Shown here in pieces: positions 1-10,619 of a stretch of 64,000 nt of DNA (position 1 is the stretch's first letter; each line of letters starts with the position of its first letter). The DNA is taken from the NCBI GenBank assembly GCA_003331605.1, contig QOPD01000002.1, positions 54,188 through 118,187 of the forward strand, given 5' to 3'. The translations under genes were made by a program, and so were the position numbers. The notes beneath the pieces were generated by a model that worked only from the letters and a program-made list of their open reading frames with translations, was not told the origin of the DNA and did no database searches. This DNA is from SAR86 cluster bacterium. Its GTDB lineage: Bacteria; Pseudomonadota; Gammaproteobacteria; Magnimaribacterales; TMED112.

Positions 1-27
1 GGTTATTATAGGGTTTAAATTAAAGAA

Positions 28-1068
28 ATGTTTAAATTTTTAAGAAGTCTTTTCTCAAATGACATATCAATCGATCTAGGAACTGCTAACACATTGATAT
101 ATACCAAAGAAGACGGAATTGTCCTTGATGAGCCTTCAGTTGTAGCTATACAAGAAAAAAATGGGCAGAAAACAGTAGTGGCTGTTGGTCACGACGCTAA
201 GAAAATGCTTGGTAGAACACCCGGTCAAATGGAAGCAATCAGACCATTAAGAGACGGTGTCATTGCTGACTTCAATGTTACAGAAAAAATGCTACAGCAT
301 TTCATTAAAAAAGTATCAAATAGCTCGATACTGGCACCAAGCCCAAGAGTATTAATTTGTGTGCCTTCAAAAGCAACTCAAGTTGAAAAAAGAGCTATAA
401 GAGAATCGGCTCTTTCTGCAGGAGCCAGTGTAGTGAAGCTTATCGAAGAGCCAATTGCAGCTGCTTTAGGGGCAGGAGTTGCCATTGATAGACCGAGAGG
501 GAGCATGGTAATTGATATTGGCGGCGGCACTTCAGAGGTTGCAATCCTTTCTTTAAACGGTATCGTCTATTCAGAATCACTTAAAGTTGGCGGTGATAAA
601 TTTGATGAAGCCATCCAAGCTTATGTTAGAAGAAAATTTGGTGTAGTTATTGGAGAATCAACTGCTGAATTAATCAAATTGCAGGTTGGATGTGCCACTC
701 TGAACTGTAAAAAAGATTTTGAGCCATTCGAATTTAGAGGGAGAAACCTTGCTGAAGGAATCCCGGAACTAGTTGTTTTTCAGAAAGAGGATGGTTTTAG
801 AGCTTTAGAAAACCAAACTTCTGCGATTGTTCGATCAGTAAGAACAGCTTTAGAGTTATCTCCTCCTGAATTGGCTGCTGATATTTCTCAAGATGGTATT
901 GTATTGACTGGTGGTGGGGCATTATTGCATTGCCTTGATACCCTCATAGAGCAGTCAACAGGAATACCTACTAGAGTTGCTGAAGACCCTTTAACTTGTG
1001 TAGCTCGAGGCGGAGGTATTGCTTTGGCATTGATGGATAAAGATTTTGATCTCTTTGCAGAAGAGTAA
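28..1068 (+). CDS. mreB: Rod shape-determining protein MreB (actin-like)
   Basis: 346 aa; N-term [31 protein letters not shown] phosphate-binding motif, [11 protein letters not shown]; followed by mreC and mreD. Confidence 0.98.
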   Translation: MFKFLRSLFSNDISIDLGTANTLIYTKEDGIVLDEPSVVAIQEKNGQKTVVAVGHDAKKMLGRTPGQMEAIRPLRDGVIADFNVTEKMLQHFIKKVSNSSILAPSPRVLICVPSKATQVEKRAIRESALSAGASVVKLIEEPIAAALGAGVAIDRPRGSMVIDIGGGTSEVAILSLNGIVYSESLKVGGDKFDEAIQAYVRRKFGVVIGESTAELIKLQVGCATLNCKKDFEPFEFRGRNLAEGIPELVVFQKEDGFRALENQTSAIVRSVRTALELSPPELAADISQDGIVLTGGGALLHCLDTLIEQSTGIPTRVAEDPLTCVARGGGIALALMDKDFDLFAEE

Positions 1069-1865
1069 TGCAAGTAAAAAAAATATCTTTAAGAGATAAA
1101 ATTAAAACTCTCATCTTCTCTATTTTTCTCATTTGCTTGCTAAGTTTTTTTTCCTATGCTGTTGATTTAAATAAAAAATCCCAAAGGTTTTTAGAAATGC
1201 TTTTTTCTTTTCCAAGTGAACTAATAAATGCAGCTTTTGAAAACGTTAGAGAGTATGAAAACAATAGAATTTTTGAGCTTGAGAATAGAATTATGATACT
1301 TGAGTCTGATATTTATGAAAAAAATCTAGAGATATTGGCTCTAGAGAACAAGAGAAATTTTACAAATGACACCATTACAAGATTCAATAATGTTGAAGCC
1401 TATGTATCTGGCTTTGATCAGGGCAACTATGTATGTTGTCGAAAACACAGGATATATGTTTCAACAGATGTAGATAATATTGATACATCAAAAGCGATAT
1501 CTCAAGGGAGTTTTGTTGTCGGTAGGTCAGGTGCTACTGTTTTTGATGAAGTGGAAGTAAGACTAGTTAGTGATCCAGAGGAATTTATATCAATAAAAAA
1601 TAGCCTTGGCTTTTTTTGCATAGCGCAAGGAACAGCTGTCCCTCAAGAAATCAGTTGCGATAATGAATCTAAAACAAGCAAATATGCCGTTGGAGATACT
1701 TTTTTTACAACTGGTTTTGATGGCATTTATCCAGAAGGCCAAATTGTAGGCAGACTTCATAAAGTAACTGAAAATGAGGGCCCAAACTTTAAGCAATCAT
1801 TGTATATAAAGCTATTTTTCAATCCATATAATTCGATGAATAAGCAGCTGGTAATACATGAGTAA
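1068..1865 (+). CDS. mreC: Rod shape-determining protein MreC
   Basis: Single N-terminal TM, coiled coil, beta-rich C-terminal domain; between mreB and mreD. Confidence 0.93.
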   Translation: MQVKKISLRDKIKTLIFSIFLICLLSFFSYAVDLNKKSQRFLEMLFSFPSELINAAFENVREYENNRIFELENRIMILESDIYEKNLEILALENKRNFTNDTITRFNNVEAYVSGFDQGNYVCCRKHRIYVSTDVDNIDTSKAISQGSFVVGRSGATVFDEVEVRLVSDPEEFISIKNSLGFFCIAQGTAVPQEISCDNESKTSKYAVGDTFFTTGFDGIYPEGQIVGRLHKVTENEGPNFKQSLYIKLFFNPYNSMNKQLVIHE

Positions 1866-2313
1866 TTTAAATTTTTTTATTACAACCTTCTTTTGCATTT
1901 GTATTAACTATTTATTGCTAAGAGCAAATATATGGTTTGTTTTCCCTGATATATTTCTACTACATTTGTTGGTTTTAGCCACAACCAATACGACTTACCC
2001 AAAGGTTTATATTTTTATTTTAAATGGATTCTTCATAGATATTTTCTTTTATGAAATAATAGGCCCGTACACCATAACTTTTTTTATTGCTGGCATTTTT
2101 TTGGCGTTCTCCTTAGTAAGGTGGCAGCAAAGGTCATTGCTCATTCAGTTTGTTCTGATTGCAGTCACGAGCCTGTTACTTAATTCTTTTATTGGTATCC
2201 AAGAAGGGTTTGCATTTGTGGAGAATCGAGCTGTAATTAGCACAATTCTTTTAATTATAATTTGGGTTTTAATTTTCCTATACCAAAGAGATAAATGGTT
2301 GAAAAATATTTAA
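1858..2313 (+). CDS. mreD: Rod shape-determining protein MreD
   Basis: 151 aa polytopic membrane protein directly after mreC. Confidence 0.85.
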   Translation: MSNLNFFITTFFCICINYLLLRANIWFVFPDIFLLHLLVLATTNTTYPKVYIFILNGFFIDIFFYEIIGPYTITFFIAGIFLAFSLVRWQQRSLLIQFVLIAVTSLLLNSFIGIQEGFAFVENRAVISTILLIIIWVLIFLYQRDKWLKNI

Positions 2314-4295
2314 TTTGGCCAGCTAGGCTTTTCCTTTATTTTTCATGTTTGGCACTGTTAGTATTCTACTCAATTATTTTTTCCTTAAGTATTAATGCAG
2401 TTTCTAAAGCAATTATTAGTACTGCTATGGGCGAAAGCATTTCATACGATAGTCTATCGGTTAAGCCACGTTTGTTGGGTATTGAAATCGAAGGCCAAAA
2501 CTTCAGTTACCAAGAAAAGGATGTTGCTTTCAAAGTTGAAAACATAAACTTGGATTTAGATTTTCTTAAAACACTGCTAAAAAATAAATTCTACTTAAAC
2601 AAATCAGAGATCTACAACGGTAGTGTAGACTTCATTGGCACATCAGGGAATGTAACAAATCTAAATTTTCAGATTGAAAGTGCAAACTTCAAAAATTTTA
2701 AATTCGAAACATTAGAATTTAAAAATCTAGTGTTAAATAATGTTGTATCTGGGTACGACGGAGTTGGCTTTGAATTCTCAAGATTAGATTTGAAGCTTCC
2801 CGGCAATCTTCAACAGATCAATAATCTAGATGGTATTGGCAGCTTCATAGATCGACAATTAAAGCTGCTTGTAAATTCTACACTTGGAGAGCTGAAAATA
2901 AACGGCTTTGACAGATTTCTTTTTCCTGACTTAAGAGGTTTTATACATCTAGATTTCGCAGATGGCTTTAAAATTCCAAAAGGTCATTTATTTTCAGGCA
3001 GTAATCAAGAACTAGTGAATGCTTACTTTGTATTTAATCAATACTTTAATCTGGTATTAAATCAACAAGGTGACTCCAATAGAATTATTTCAGCACTTCC
3101 TGCAAATCTTGATAAGCTGGCTATTTTCTTAGATGAATCAAATTTCTACGCTAGGAATGTAAACTTGCTCTTATCTTATTCCTCAAGGGGGCAAGAAAAT
3201 AGTTTTGACTCCGTAGCAATATATAAAGATCTAGACATTAACTTTAGCGGTCTAGAGCTGAGATCAGTATTAGCAAAAAGCTACATTGACTCTAAGAAGG
3301 TTTCATTATTTTCCGAAAAAATAAATACCGGAAGTTTAAGTTTAGACAAACTAAACATCTCAAAAAAGCATGCTGATGATAGGTTTCAAGTGCATTTAAA
3401 TTTACTTGGCAACTCTTTTTGGTCAAGGTACTACAATCAAAAAGGTTCAGACATGATCTGGCTGTATACCAATACAGAAAGTAAGGCATCTTTTTCGATA
3501 GGTGGGAGCAAAACAATTTTTGCTCAAGGCGAGTACGTTATAGGTTTTGATTTGACAAATGAATTGGATTTAAGAACCAATGGTGTCCAAATAAATCCAA
3601 CGTCTGTTTATTCTAATTTTTTTGATTTTAATGATAGCTTCCAGAATGCACTTTTTTTTAATTTTCAAAAATTAAGACTTGAAGAAATTAATACAAATGC
3701 ATCTTTCAAAAAAAATAATCTAACTCCTGATGGTCTTGATTTTAAAAATTTATCAGTGAGCCTAAAAGATGGGTTCTTTGATTTCGGCTTAGACACCTGG
3801 AGTGTTGGTGGTGAAATAAATATAGCTGGCAGCGATGTAATTTATAACGAGAATACTTTTACTCCTGGAATCTTGGGCGTACTCTCACTGATTGATATTA
3901 GATCAAATATAACTGATTTATTGAGTTTAGATTTTGATAAGTTAAACACTGAAAATATCCTTGTAGACAAACTTAAGGGGAATTTATTTTTAGATGGAAA
4001 TAACTTTATAAATATTGATGCTATTGAGCTAAATTTTGGTTCAGCACAAGCTAATATTTCAGGGATAGTAAGCTCTAATATTGAGTATCTAGATACTTAT
4101 GATTTGAATTTAGTATTTGATTCAAATATATCTCAAAACATCCCTTGGTATTTTGCTTTGTTTGGCAATATTCCAGCCGCTGCCGGAGCAGCAGTTATAA
4201 GTAACTTACTGGAGCAAGATGGGAACAAGTTATTTTCAGCAAAGTATAAAATCTCAGGGACTACTAATGAGCTTGAAGTCAGTCCTATGCAATAA
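2295..4295 (+). CDS. yhdP: YhdP/AsmA-like (DUF3971-type) protein, short form
   Basis: N-terminal TM then long beta-rich region; C-term NIPWYFALFGNIPAAAGAAVISNLLE resembles the YhdP C-terminus; downstream of mreBCD as in other gammaproteobacteria. Confidence 0.72.
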   Translation: MVEKYLIWPARLFLYFSCLALLVFYSIIFSLSINAVSKAIISTAMGESISYDSLSVKPRLLGIEIEGQNFSYQEKDVAFKVENINLDLDFLKTLLKNKFYLNKSEIYNGSVDFIGTSGNVTNLNFQIESANFKNFKFETLEFKNLVLNNVVSGYDGVGFEFSRLDLKLPGNLQQINNLDGIGSFIDRQLKLLVNSTLGELKINGFDRFLFPDLRGFIHLDFADGFKIPKGHLFSGSNQELVNAYFVFNQYFNLVLNQQGDSNRIISALPANLDKLAIFLDESNFYARNVNLLLSYSSRGQENSFDSVAIYKDLDINFSGLELRSVLAKSYIDSKKVSLFSEKINTGSLSLDKLNISKKHADDRFQVHLNLLGNSFWSRYYNQKGSDMIWLYTNTESKASFSIGGSKTIFAQGEYVIGFDLTNELDLRTNGVQINPTSVYSNFFDFNDSFQNALFFNFQKLRLEEINTNASFKKNNLTPDGLDFKNLSVSLKDGFFDFGLDTWSVGGEINIAGSDVIYNENTFTPGILGVLSLIDIRSNITDLLSLDFDKLNTENILVDKLKGNLFLDGNNFINIDAIELNFGSAQANISGIVSSNIEYLDTYDLNLVFDSNISQNIPWYFALFGNIPAAAGAAVISNLLEQDGNKLFSAKYKISGTTNELEVSPMQ

Positions 4296-5628
4296 GCACA
4301 GCTATGATTCCAAGAAAGCTAACAAACCCAAGAATGTCTGTGACTGTAGTAATCACAACTCCACCCGATATTGCAGGATCATAACCGAATTTTCTAAGCA
4401 AACTTGGTACTAGGAAACCAAAAATTGCTGCAGCTAATAAATTAATTATCATTGCACCAGATATTGCTAATGAAAGTTGAAAGTTATCAAACCAAAAGTT
4501 GGTAATCAAAAATATTGCTAATGAAAAAAATACAGCATTTGCTATTGCTACTATAAACTCACGTCTAAGGAGATAAGCTTTGCTTTTGCGATTTAACTTT
4601 CTTAAAGCCTCAGCCCGTATATATATTCCCAATGTTTGTGTTGCAGCAATACCACCCATACTTGCAACAATTGGCATTAAAACAGCTGCGTAAATTATTT
4701 GGTCTAAAATTTCTGTAAAAAAACTTATGGCATAAGAAGCCATTATTGCAGTACCTAAATTGATTGAAAGCCAAACTAATCTACTCAAGATTGTTTTTTT
4801 AGGCGACGCAAAAATATCGTCCTCAATTTGAGTAAGACCTATGAAGTCTTGTTCGACTTCATCGACAGCAATGTCAATAATATCATCTACTGTGATTCTA
4901 CCAAGTAATTTATTTTCCTCATCGATAACTGGAGCAGAAAAAAGATCTTTATTTTTAAAGAGATTATAAACATCGATTTGGTTTAATGAGGATAATATCG
5001 GTTGAAATTCTGTGTCCATTACTTCTCTTACTGTCATATTTTGCTCAGATGTTAAAATCTTTGTAATCGGAAGGATGCCTAAATATTCATCATTCTTTGT
5101 TACAACATAAATATCATCTGTATTTTGGGGAATGTTTTTTAAGAAACGCAAATACCTTGAAACAAGCTCAATTGTATTGTCTGCTCTTACAGTAATGATG
5201 TCTGTATTCATTAAACCCCCAGCTGTTTCCTCTGAGAAATCTAAAACATTTTCAACTCTTCCTCTGTCTCTTGAATTCATCAAGGAAAGTACCTCATTGG
5301 TTATTTTTTCTGGTAAGGATTGCAAAATATCGGCAAGATCATCTGCTTCTAAATCACTTATTGCCAAGGAAATTTCCTCTGGATTCATATCAATCAAAAG
5401 TTGTTCTCTTAAAGATTCATCAAGCTCACCTAGAACCTCGCCTTCGGCATCAAGCTGAATTAAATCCCATATTATTTTTCTCTCTTGAGGTGGAGAATTT
5501 TCCATAACGAACGCTAACTCACTTGCTGACATTTCAGAAAGTATTCTTGTAAGTTTGGCTTTGTATTCAGGATTATTTATTGTGGACTGAATAAGTTCGT
5601 ATTTGGATTCTGGGATTTGATAAGCCAT
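4285..5628 (-). CDS. mgtE: Magnesium transporter MgtE
   Basis: 447 aa; MgtE N domain, two CBS domains, C-terminal TM domain with MPIVASMGGIAATQTLGI. Confidence 0.95.
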   Translation of the reverse strand: MAYQIPESKYELIQSTINNPEYKAKLTRILSEMSASELAFVMENSPPQERKIIWDLIQLDAEGEVLGELDESLREQLLIDMNPEEISLAISDLEADDLADILQSLPEKITNEVLSLMNSRDRGRVENVLDFSEETAGGLMNTDIITVRADNTIELVSRYLRFLKNIPQNTDDIYVVTKNDEYLGILPITKILTSEQNMTVREVMDTEFQPILSSLNQIDVYNLFKNKDLFSAPVIDEENKLLGRITVDDIIDIAVDEVEQDFIGLTQIEDDIFASPKKTILSRLVWLSINLGTAIMASYAISFFTEILDQIIYAAVLMPIVASMGGIAATQTLGIYIRAEALRKLNRKSKAYLLRREFIVAIANAVFFSLAIFLITNFWFDNFQLSLAISGAMIINLLAAAIFGFLVPSLLRKFGYDPAISGGVVITTVTDILGFVSFLGIIAVLIA

Positions 5629-5660
5629 GCGGCTATTTTACTAGATTATTTGGAAAATTA

Positions 5661-6365
5661 TTATTCACCAAAATAAAACTTCTTTGCAAGAGGATCTTTG
5701 GAAATCTCTTGTGGACTTCCGGTTGATAGAATCTCGCCTTGATTCATCAAGATAATGCTATCACAGACATTTATTACATCTCTGAAGTTATGATCACTGA
5801 TAAAAATGCTTATTTCTTTGCTAAGCTCCTTAAGTATTTTGTTTATCTCATCGACTGATATTGGGTCTACGCCAGCAAATGGCTCATCCAAAAGGATAAC
5901 CTTAGCATCAAGCAAAATTGATCTTATGATTTCTGCTTTACGTTTTTCTCCACCTGATAGGAATTTCGCTTTGGTGTCAGTCTTTGCTGTTAACCCCATT
6001 TTCATAAAAAGCTTATCAATATCTTTTTCCTTGCTTTCTGCAATTTTTTTAAATTTTAATTCCATCACAAGCCTAATATTTTCTATCAGACTTAATTCTT
6101 CAAATAGAGAGTTCTCTTGAGGCACGTAACTTAGACCGAGCTTTGATCTTTCTTCAAGGTTTAAATCTGTTACATCTTGACCAAAAAATATTAATTTTCC
6201 ATTATTTATTTTTGATAATCCTGCTATAGCTCTAAAAAGGCTTGTTTTCCCAGCACCATTTGCTCCCAACAGGCCTGTGATTGATTTATTTTCGATGGTG
6301 AGGCTAATATTATTAAAAAGCTTTTTGTTGTTAACTGTCTTGGTTATGCTGAAAGCTTCAATCAT
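5661..6365 (-). CDS. lptB: LPS export ABC transporter ATP-binding protein LptB
   Basis: Walker A GANGAGKT, signature LSGGEKRKAEI, Walker B VILLDEPFAGVDP; next to lptA. Confidence 0.95.
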   Translation of the reverse strand: MIEAFSITKTVNNKKLFNNISLTIENKSITGLLGANGAGKTSLFRAIAGLSKINNGKLIFFGQDVTDLNLEERSKLGLSYVPQENSLFEELSLIENIRLVMELKFKKIAESKEKDIDKLFMKMGLTAKTDTKAKFLSGGEKRKAEIIRSILLDAKVILLDEPFAGVDPISVDEINKILKELSKEISIFISDHNFRDVINVCDSIILMNQGEILSTGSPQEISKDPLAKKFYFGE

Positions 6366-6738
6366 TTTTTAGTTTTATAACTATTGATTCAGATACAATC
6401 TTATTATTATTGGTCATAAGCTGAACATTGCCTGAAAGAGAGAGCAAATTCTCAGTAAGTTCTAGTTTTATTGAGGTGCCAAAAACCTCCTGCCCATCAG
6501 CAATGTAACTGATTTTAATTGGGTTTCCTTCTGCGATGAATTTTTCCTGTTCTTGGTCTACTAAAAGCTTGGATGATGAAAAGTTTACTTGCTTTGATAT
6601 AAACTGCACATCCCCTTCATATACTACTTGATTGTTCTCAGTGTCAATTTCAACATACAAAGAGTTTATCTCGTACTCTTGGCTCCAAGAATAAAAGGAC
6701 AGAACGAAGAAAAAAGCTAGAAAGGTTTTATAGTACAT
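6358..6738 (-). CDS. lptA: LPS export periplasmic protein LptA
   Basis: 126 aa with signal peptide and OstA-like repeats; overlaps lptB and kdsD. Confidence 0.85.
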   Translation of the reverse strand: MYYKTFLAFFFVLSFYSWSQEYEINSLYVEIDTENNQVVYEGDVQFISKQVNFSSSKLLVDQEQEKFIAEGNPIKISYIADGQEVFGTSIKLELTENLLSLSGNVQLMTNNNKIVSESIVIKLKND

Positions 6739-7705
6739 TTGATTCCAGTATTTGATGCATAGTTAAAAAACCAACTACTTTGGTATTTTCTTTAACTACA
6801 AGGTTGTAAATTTTATTTTTCTGCATAAATTTTGCTGCATCGGCTACAAGCAAATTACATTCAATAGTTTTAAAAGATTTAGTCATAACCTGACCAATAT
6901 TGGCATCATCAATATCAATCTTTTTCTCTAAATTCCTTCTTAGGTCTCCATCTGAAAAGATCCCAAGAATTCTAGAATCTTTATCTTTTGTCGATGTTAT
7001 CAAGGCAAATCCCTGCTTCTTCTTAGAAATTTCGATGAGAACTTTTCTGATGCTCAAGTTTTTGGGAACTAAAGGTGCATCTTTGACTTCTGTCATAACA
7101 TCAGATATTTTTAGAGTTAACTTTCTGCCAAGCTTTCCACCTGGATGAGACTTAGCAAAATCTTTTTCACCAAACTCCCTTGCCTTAAGAAGTGCTACAG
7201 CAACAGAGTCACCCAAGGCAAGAGTTACTGTTGTGCTAGAAGTTGGAGCCAATCCGTTTGGGCATGCTTCCTTGGCTACTCTCACCTCTATATGACTGTC
7301 TGAAGCCGAACCAATAGAGGACCTGCTATTTTCAGTAATTGATAATAATTTGATCTTTAAATTTTTAATTGCTGGAAGAAGTTCAACGATTTCTTTACTT
7401 TCTCCAGATTTTGAAATTGCAATTAATAGATCTTTCTTTTGTATCATGCCCACATCACCATGCAGTGCTTCTGCAGGATGTATATAGAAAGATGGAGTTC
7501 CTGTGCTTGAAAGTGTTGCCGCGATTTTATTTGCAATATGGCCTGATTTGCCAACCCCTGTGAGAAATATTTTGCCCTTACATTTAAAAATGTGCTCACA
7601 AAATTGATTTACTTTGAAGGATTTAGACTCAATAAAGCTTTTTAACTCATCCAATTCAATTAAAAGTGCTTTTTTTGCTTCTTTTTGGAAATTTATTTTT
7701 TTCAT
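6728..7705 (-). CDS. kdsD: Arabinose-5-phosphate isomerase KdsD
   Basis: SIS domain (GVGKSGHIANKIAATLSSTGTPSFYIHPAEALHGDVGM) plus CBS pair. Confidence 0.96.
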   Translation of the reverse strand: MKKINFQKEAKKALLIELDELKSFIESKSFKVNQFCEHIFKCKGKIFLTGVGKSGHIANKIAATLSSTGTPSFYIHPAEALHGDVGMIQKKDLLIAISKSGESKEIVELLPAIKNLKIKLLSITENSRSSIGSASDSHIEVRVAKEACPNGLAPTSSTTVTLALGDSVAVALLKAREFGEKDFAKSHPGGKLGRKLTLKISDVMTEVKDAPLVPKNLSIRKVLIEISKKKQGFALITSTKDKDSRILGIFSDGDLRRNLEKKIDIDDANIGQVMTKSFKTIECNLLVADAAKFMQKNKIYNLVVKENTKVVGFLTMHQILESNVL

Positions 7706-7723
7706 TTCTACTATAATTACAAT

Positions 7724-8350
7724 ATGTTACGACTTTTTCTCTATAAATTTATATTTCTTGCAATATTCTCACTTAATTTAAAAGCAGATCAAATACCAGA
7801 AATACACTCGTTTATTGATAAAAATGCTCAATACTTTTTGACAATAATTAAAACAGAAGGTTCAGATTATGAGGCAAATCCAGAGCAGTTTAAAAATAAA
7901 TTAAAGAATATTTGGGAGCCAATGGTTGATGTCAGGCTGGTCTCCCGGCTAATTCTAAGCAAAGCATATTCTTCAGCTAGTGAAGACCAAGTATTGCGTT
8001 TCCAAGAAAGAACAAAAAAACTTTTATTGGATACTTACGTCACAACTTTGCTTGAATTCAAAGATTATGATATTTCCACAGATCAGGAAATAAAGGTGAA
8101 TAAAAATAAAACATATGAGGTTGATGTAAAGTTTTCCTCTAATACTTCCTATTCATTCTCAACAAAGTTTACTGTTTATAAAAATAAAGCAGGAGAATAT
8201 AAGATTGTAAATATAATTATCGACGGAATAAATTTAGGACTTACATTTAGAAACCAATTTCAAGGGGTTTTGAAAAAATCTAACTTTGATCTTGATAAGG
8301 CCATAAATTCTTGGCAACCACTATCAAGCGAAGAGCTATTTAGTACATAA
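7724..8350 (+). CDS. mlaC: MlaC/Ttg2D-family phospholipid-binding periplasmic protein
   Basis: Signal peptide and MlaC-family pattern; internal ATG at 7724 gives a proper signal peptide, so the ORF-track start at 7685 is probably too far upstream; adjacent to murA. Confidence 0.85.
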   Translation: MLRLFLYKFIFLAIFSLNLKADQIPEIHSFIDKNAQYFLTIIKTEGSDYEANPEQFKNKLKNIWEPMVDVRLVSRLILSKAYSSASEDQVLRFQERTKKLLLDTYVTTLLEFKDYDISTDQEIKVNKNKTYEVDVKFSSNTSYSFSTKFTVYKNKAGEYKIVNIIIDGINLGLTFRNQFQGVLKKSNFDLDKAINSWQPLSSEELFST

Positions 8351-8351
8351 A

Positions 8352-9614
8352 ATGGAAAGATTAATTATAAAAGGCGGCAATCAGCTGCATGGTGAAGTAG
8401 AATGTTCTGGTGCAAAAAATGCAGGTCTCCCAATTTTAGCTTCTACAATACTTTTCGATGATCCTGTTTCAATCTTTAATCTTCCACATCTAAAAGATAT
8501 ATCTACTATGCTTGAGCTTTTAAACTCAATGGGTTCCGTGATTCGATTTGAGGAGGATGACGGAATTGAGATTGACTCTTCATCTATAGATAATCCTGAA
8601 GCAAGATATGAATTAGTTAAAACTATGAGAGCATCTGTTCTAGTAATGGGGCCTCTTCTTGCAAAGTATGGAAAAGCAAAAATATCTCAACCGGGTGGAT
8701 GCAATATAGGAACTAGGCCAATTGATTTTCATCTTGCTGGACTGCAGCAAATGGGCGCCAATATAACCACTGACTCAAAGTTTATTTATTTAGAAGCAGA
8801 AAACTTAAAGGCAACTCACTTTAAGTTTCCAAAAATTTCGGTAACTGGCACTGAAAATTTAATCATGGCCTCGATTTTTTGTGATGGAACAACGACTCTT
8901 GAAAACTGTGCGAGAGAGCCAGAAGTTGAGGATTTAATTAATTTTCTTAATTCATCAGGTGCAAAAATATCTAGAACAGATGACGCTACAGTAATTATTG
9001 AGGGTGTAGCCGCTTTAAATCGAAATAACTGGAGCATTCTTCCAGATAGGATAGAGGCAGGCACTTATCTTGTAGCGGGAGCTATCACCAATGGTCATGT
9101 AAAGGTAAATGGTATTCAGCCTAGCTTGCTAGAGCCAATAATAGAAAAATTTAAAGAAATGGGCGCTTTTATTAATACCGGTAAGGATTTTGTTGAGATA
9201 GATGCCACATTAACAGATTTGAAAGCATGTAATATTAGTACGGAACCATTCCCAGGCTTTCCAACGGACATGCAGGCACAATTCATGGCCCTAAACACAA
9301 TTTCAAAAGGTGAAAGCACAATTGTTGAAAATGTTTTCGAAAATAGGTTTCAACATGTGGTTGAGCTAAAAAAGATGGGTGCAGACATATCGCTCAATGG
9401 AAGCACAGCATATATAAGTGGGGTAGCAAATTTAGTTGGATCTTCTGTAATTGCATCAGATCTAAGAGCATCAGCAAGTTTGGTATTGGCTGGTTTGGTA
9501 GGAAAGAATAGAACTGAAATAGAGAATATCTTCCATATCGATCGAGGCTATGAATGCATTGAAGAAAAACTTAATAAGCTTGGTGCAGAAATAATTAGAG
9601 AACCAGTAGTCTAA
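8352..9614 (+). CDS. murA: UDP-N-acetylglucosamine 1-carboxyvinyltransferase MurA
   Basis: N-term GGNQLHGEVECSGAKNAGLPILAST; catalytic Cys motif PGGCNIGTRPIDFHL. Confidence 0.98.
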   Translation: MERLIIKGGNQLHGEVECSGAKNAGLPILASTILFDDPVSIFNLPHLKDISTMLELLNSMGSVIRFEEDDGIEIDSSSIDNPEARYELVKTMRASVLVMGPLLAKYGKAKISQPGGCNIGTRPIDFHLAGLQQMGANITTDSKFIYLEAENLKATHFKFPKISVTGTENLIMASIFCDGTTTLENCAREPEVEDLINFLNSSGAKISRTDDATVIIEGVAALNRNNWSILPDRIEAGTYLVAGAITNGHVKVNGIQPSLLEPIIEKFKEMGAFINTGKDFVEIDATLTDLKACNISTEPFPGFPTDMQAQFMALNTISKGESTIVENVFENRFQHVVELKKMGADISLNGSTAYISGVANLVGSSVIASDLRASASLVLAGLVGKNRTEIENIFHIDRGYECIEEKLNKLGAEIIREPVV

Positions 9615-10564
9615 TCGTCAGGTTTTAAGACGGTAACTATTTTCAATTCTATTAACTTATCTTTTCTTACAACTTCTAATTCAATTTCTTCTCCAGGTTT
9701 AATGCTATTAATTGACGCAATGAAAGTGCTCCAGATAGCACTTGCTCCTTTGATTTTTAAAATAATATCGCCATCCTCCAGTCCACCACTTATAGTTTTA
9801 TCATTTCCAATTACTAGTAGTCCTGGCATGATCTGATTTTCATTATCTCTGTATGAAATGCCTCTAAACCTTAAATCACCAATCCACGCGCGCTTTATCG
9901 ATCCATACTTAATTATCTCTTGAGCTATTGAAATAACTTTATCTGAGGGAAGAGCAAAACCAACACCCTCTGACCCTCCAGATATTGATGCTATTGAAAT
10001 ATTCATTCCAATAAACTCGCCCCTTTGATTTACTAAAGCACCTCCTGAGTTACCTCGGTTTATTGAGGCGTCTGTCTGAAAGATATTTAGATAAGGGTTA
10101 CCAAAGTTTCTTCCTGTTGCACTTAAAATGCCTGAAGAAACTGAAATGCCAAGGTTGAATGGATTGCCGAGGGCATAAACTTTGTCACCAATAGAAACAT
10201 CAAGATTGTTTGGCATTTTAATGGGCCTAAGATCATTCATTTCACTTTTTAAAACTGCAACATCAGAAAATTGATCATAGCCTATAAGCTTTGCTGGAAA
10301 GTCACTACCTTGGTTAACTAATGTAATTGTGGCAGCATTATTAACTAAATGTGATGCAGTGATGATATAGCCATCATCAGATATTATTATCCCAGAGCCA
10401 AAGTTTGATTGCCCACGAAAATTTGTGGATTTAACTTCAATTATTGATTCCGTTAGCTCTTCAAATTTTAATTGATTATTTGATGACTGATTCTCCTTAA
10501 AAAATACAATCTGAGAGCCAATTATAAGCCCAAAAAATAATATTACTAAAAACAGGTTTTTCAT
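9611..10564 (-). CDS. degS: DegS/HtrA-family serine protease with one PDZ domain
   Basis: N-terminal TM; triad contexts ITASHLV, DVAVLK, NRGNSGGALVN; single C-terminal PDZ. Confidence 0.88.
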   Translation of the reverse strand: MKNLFLVILFFGLIIGSQIVFFKENQSSNNQLKFEELTESIIEVKSTNFRGQSNFGSGIIISDDGYIITASHLVNNAATITLVNQGSDFPAKLIGYDQFSDVAVLKSEMNDLRPIKMPNNLDVSIGDKVYALGNPFNLGISVSSGILSATGRNFGNPYLNIFQTDASINRGNSGGALVNQRGEFIGMNISIASISGGSEGVGFALPSDKVISIAQEIIKYGSIKRAWIGDLRFRGISYRDNENQIMPGLLVIGNDKTISGGLEDGDIILKIKGASAIWSTFIASINSIKPGEEIELEVVRKDKLIELKIVTVLKPDD

Positions 10565-10619
10565 GTTTCAAATCTATTCCCTTTATATTAATATATAGCA
10601 CGTCAACTTTGAGCACTAC

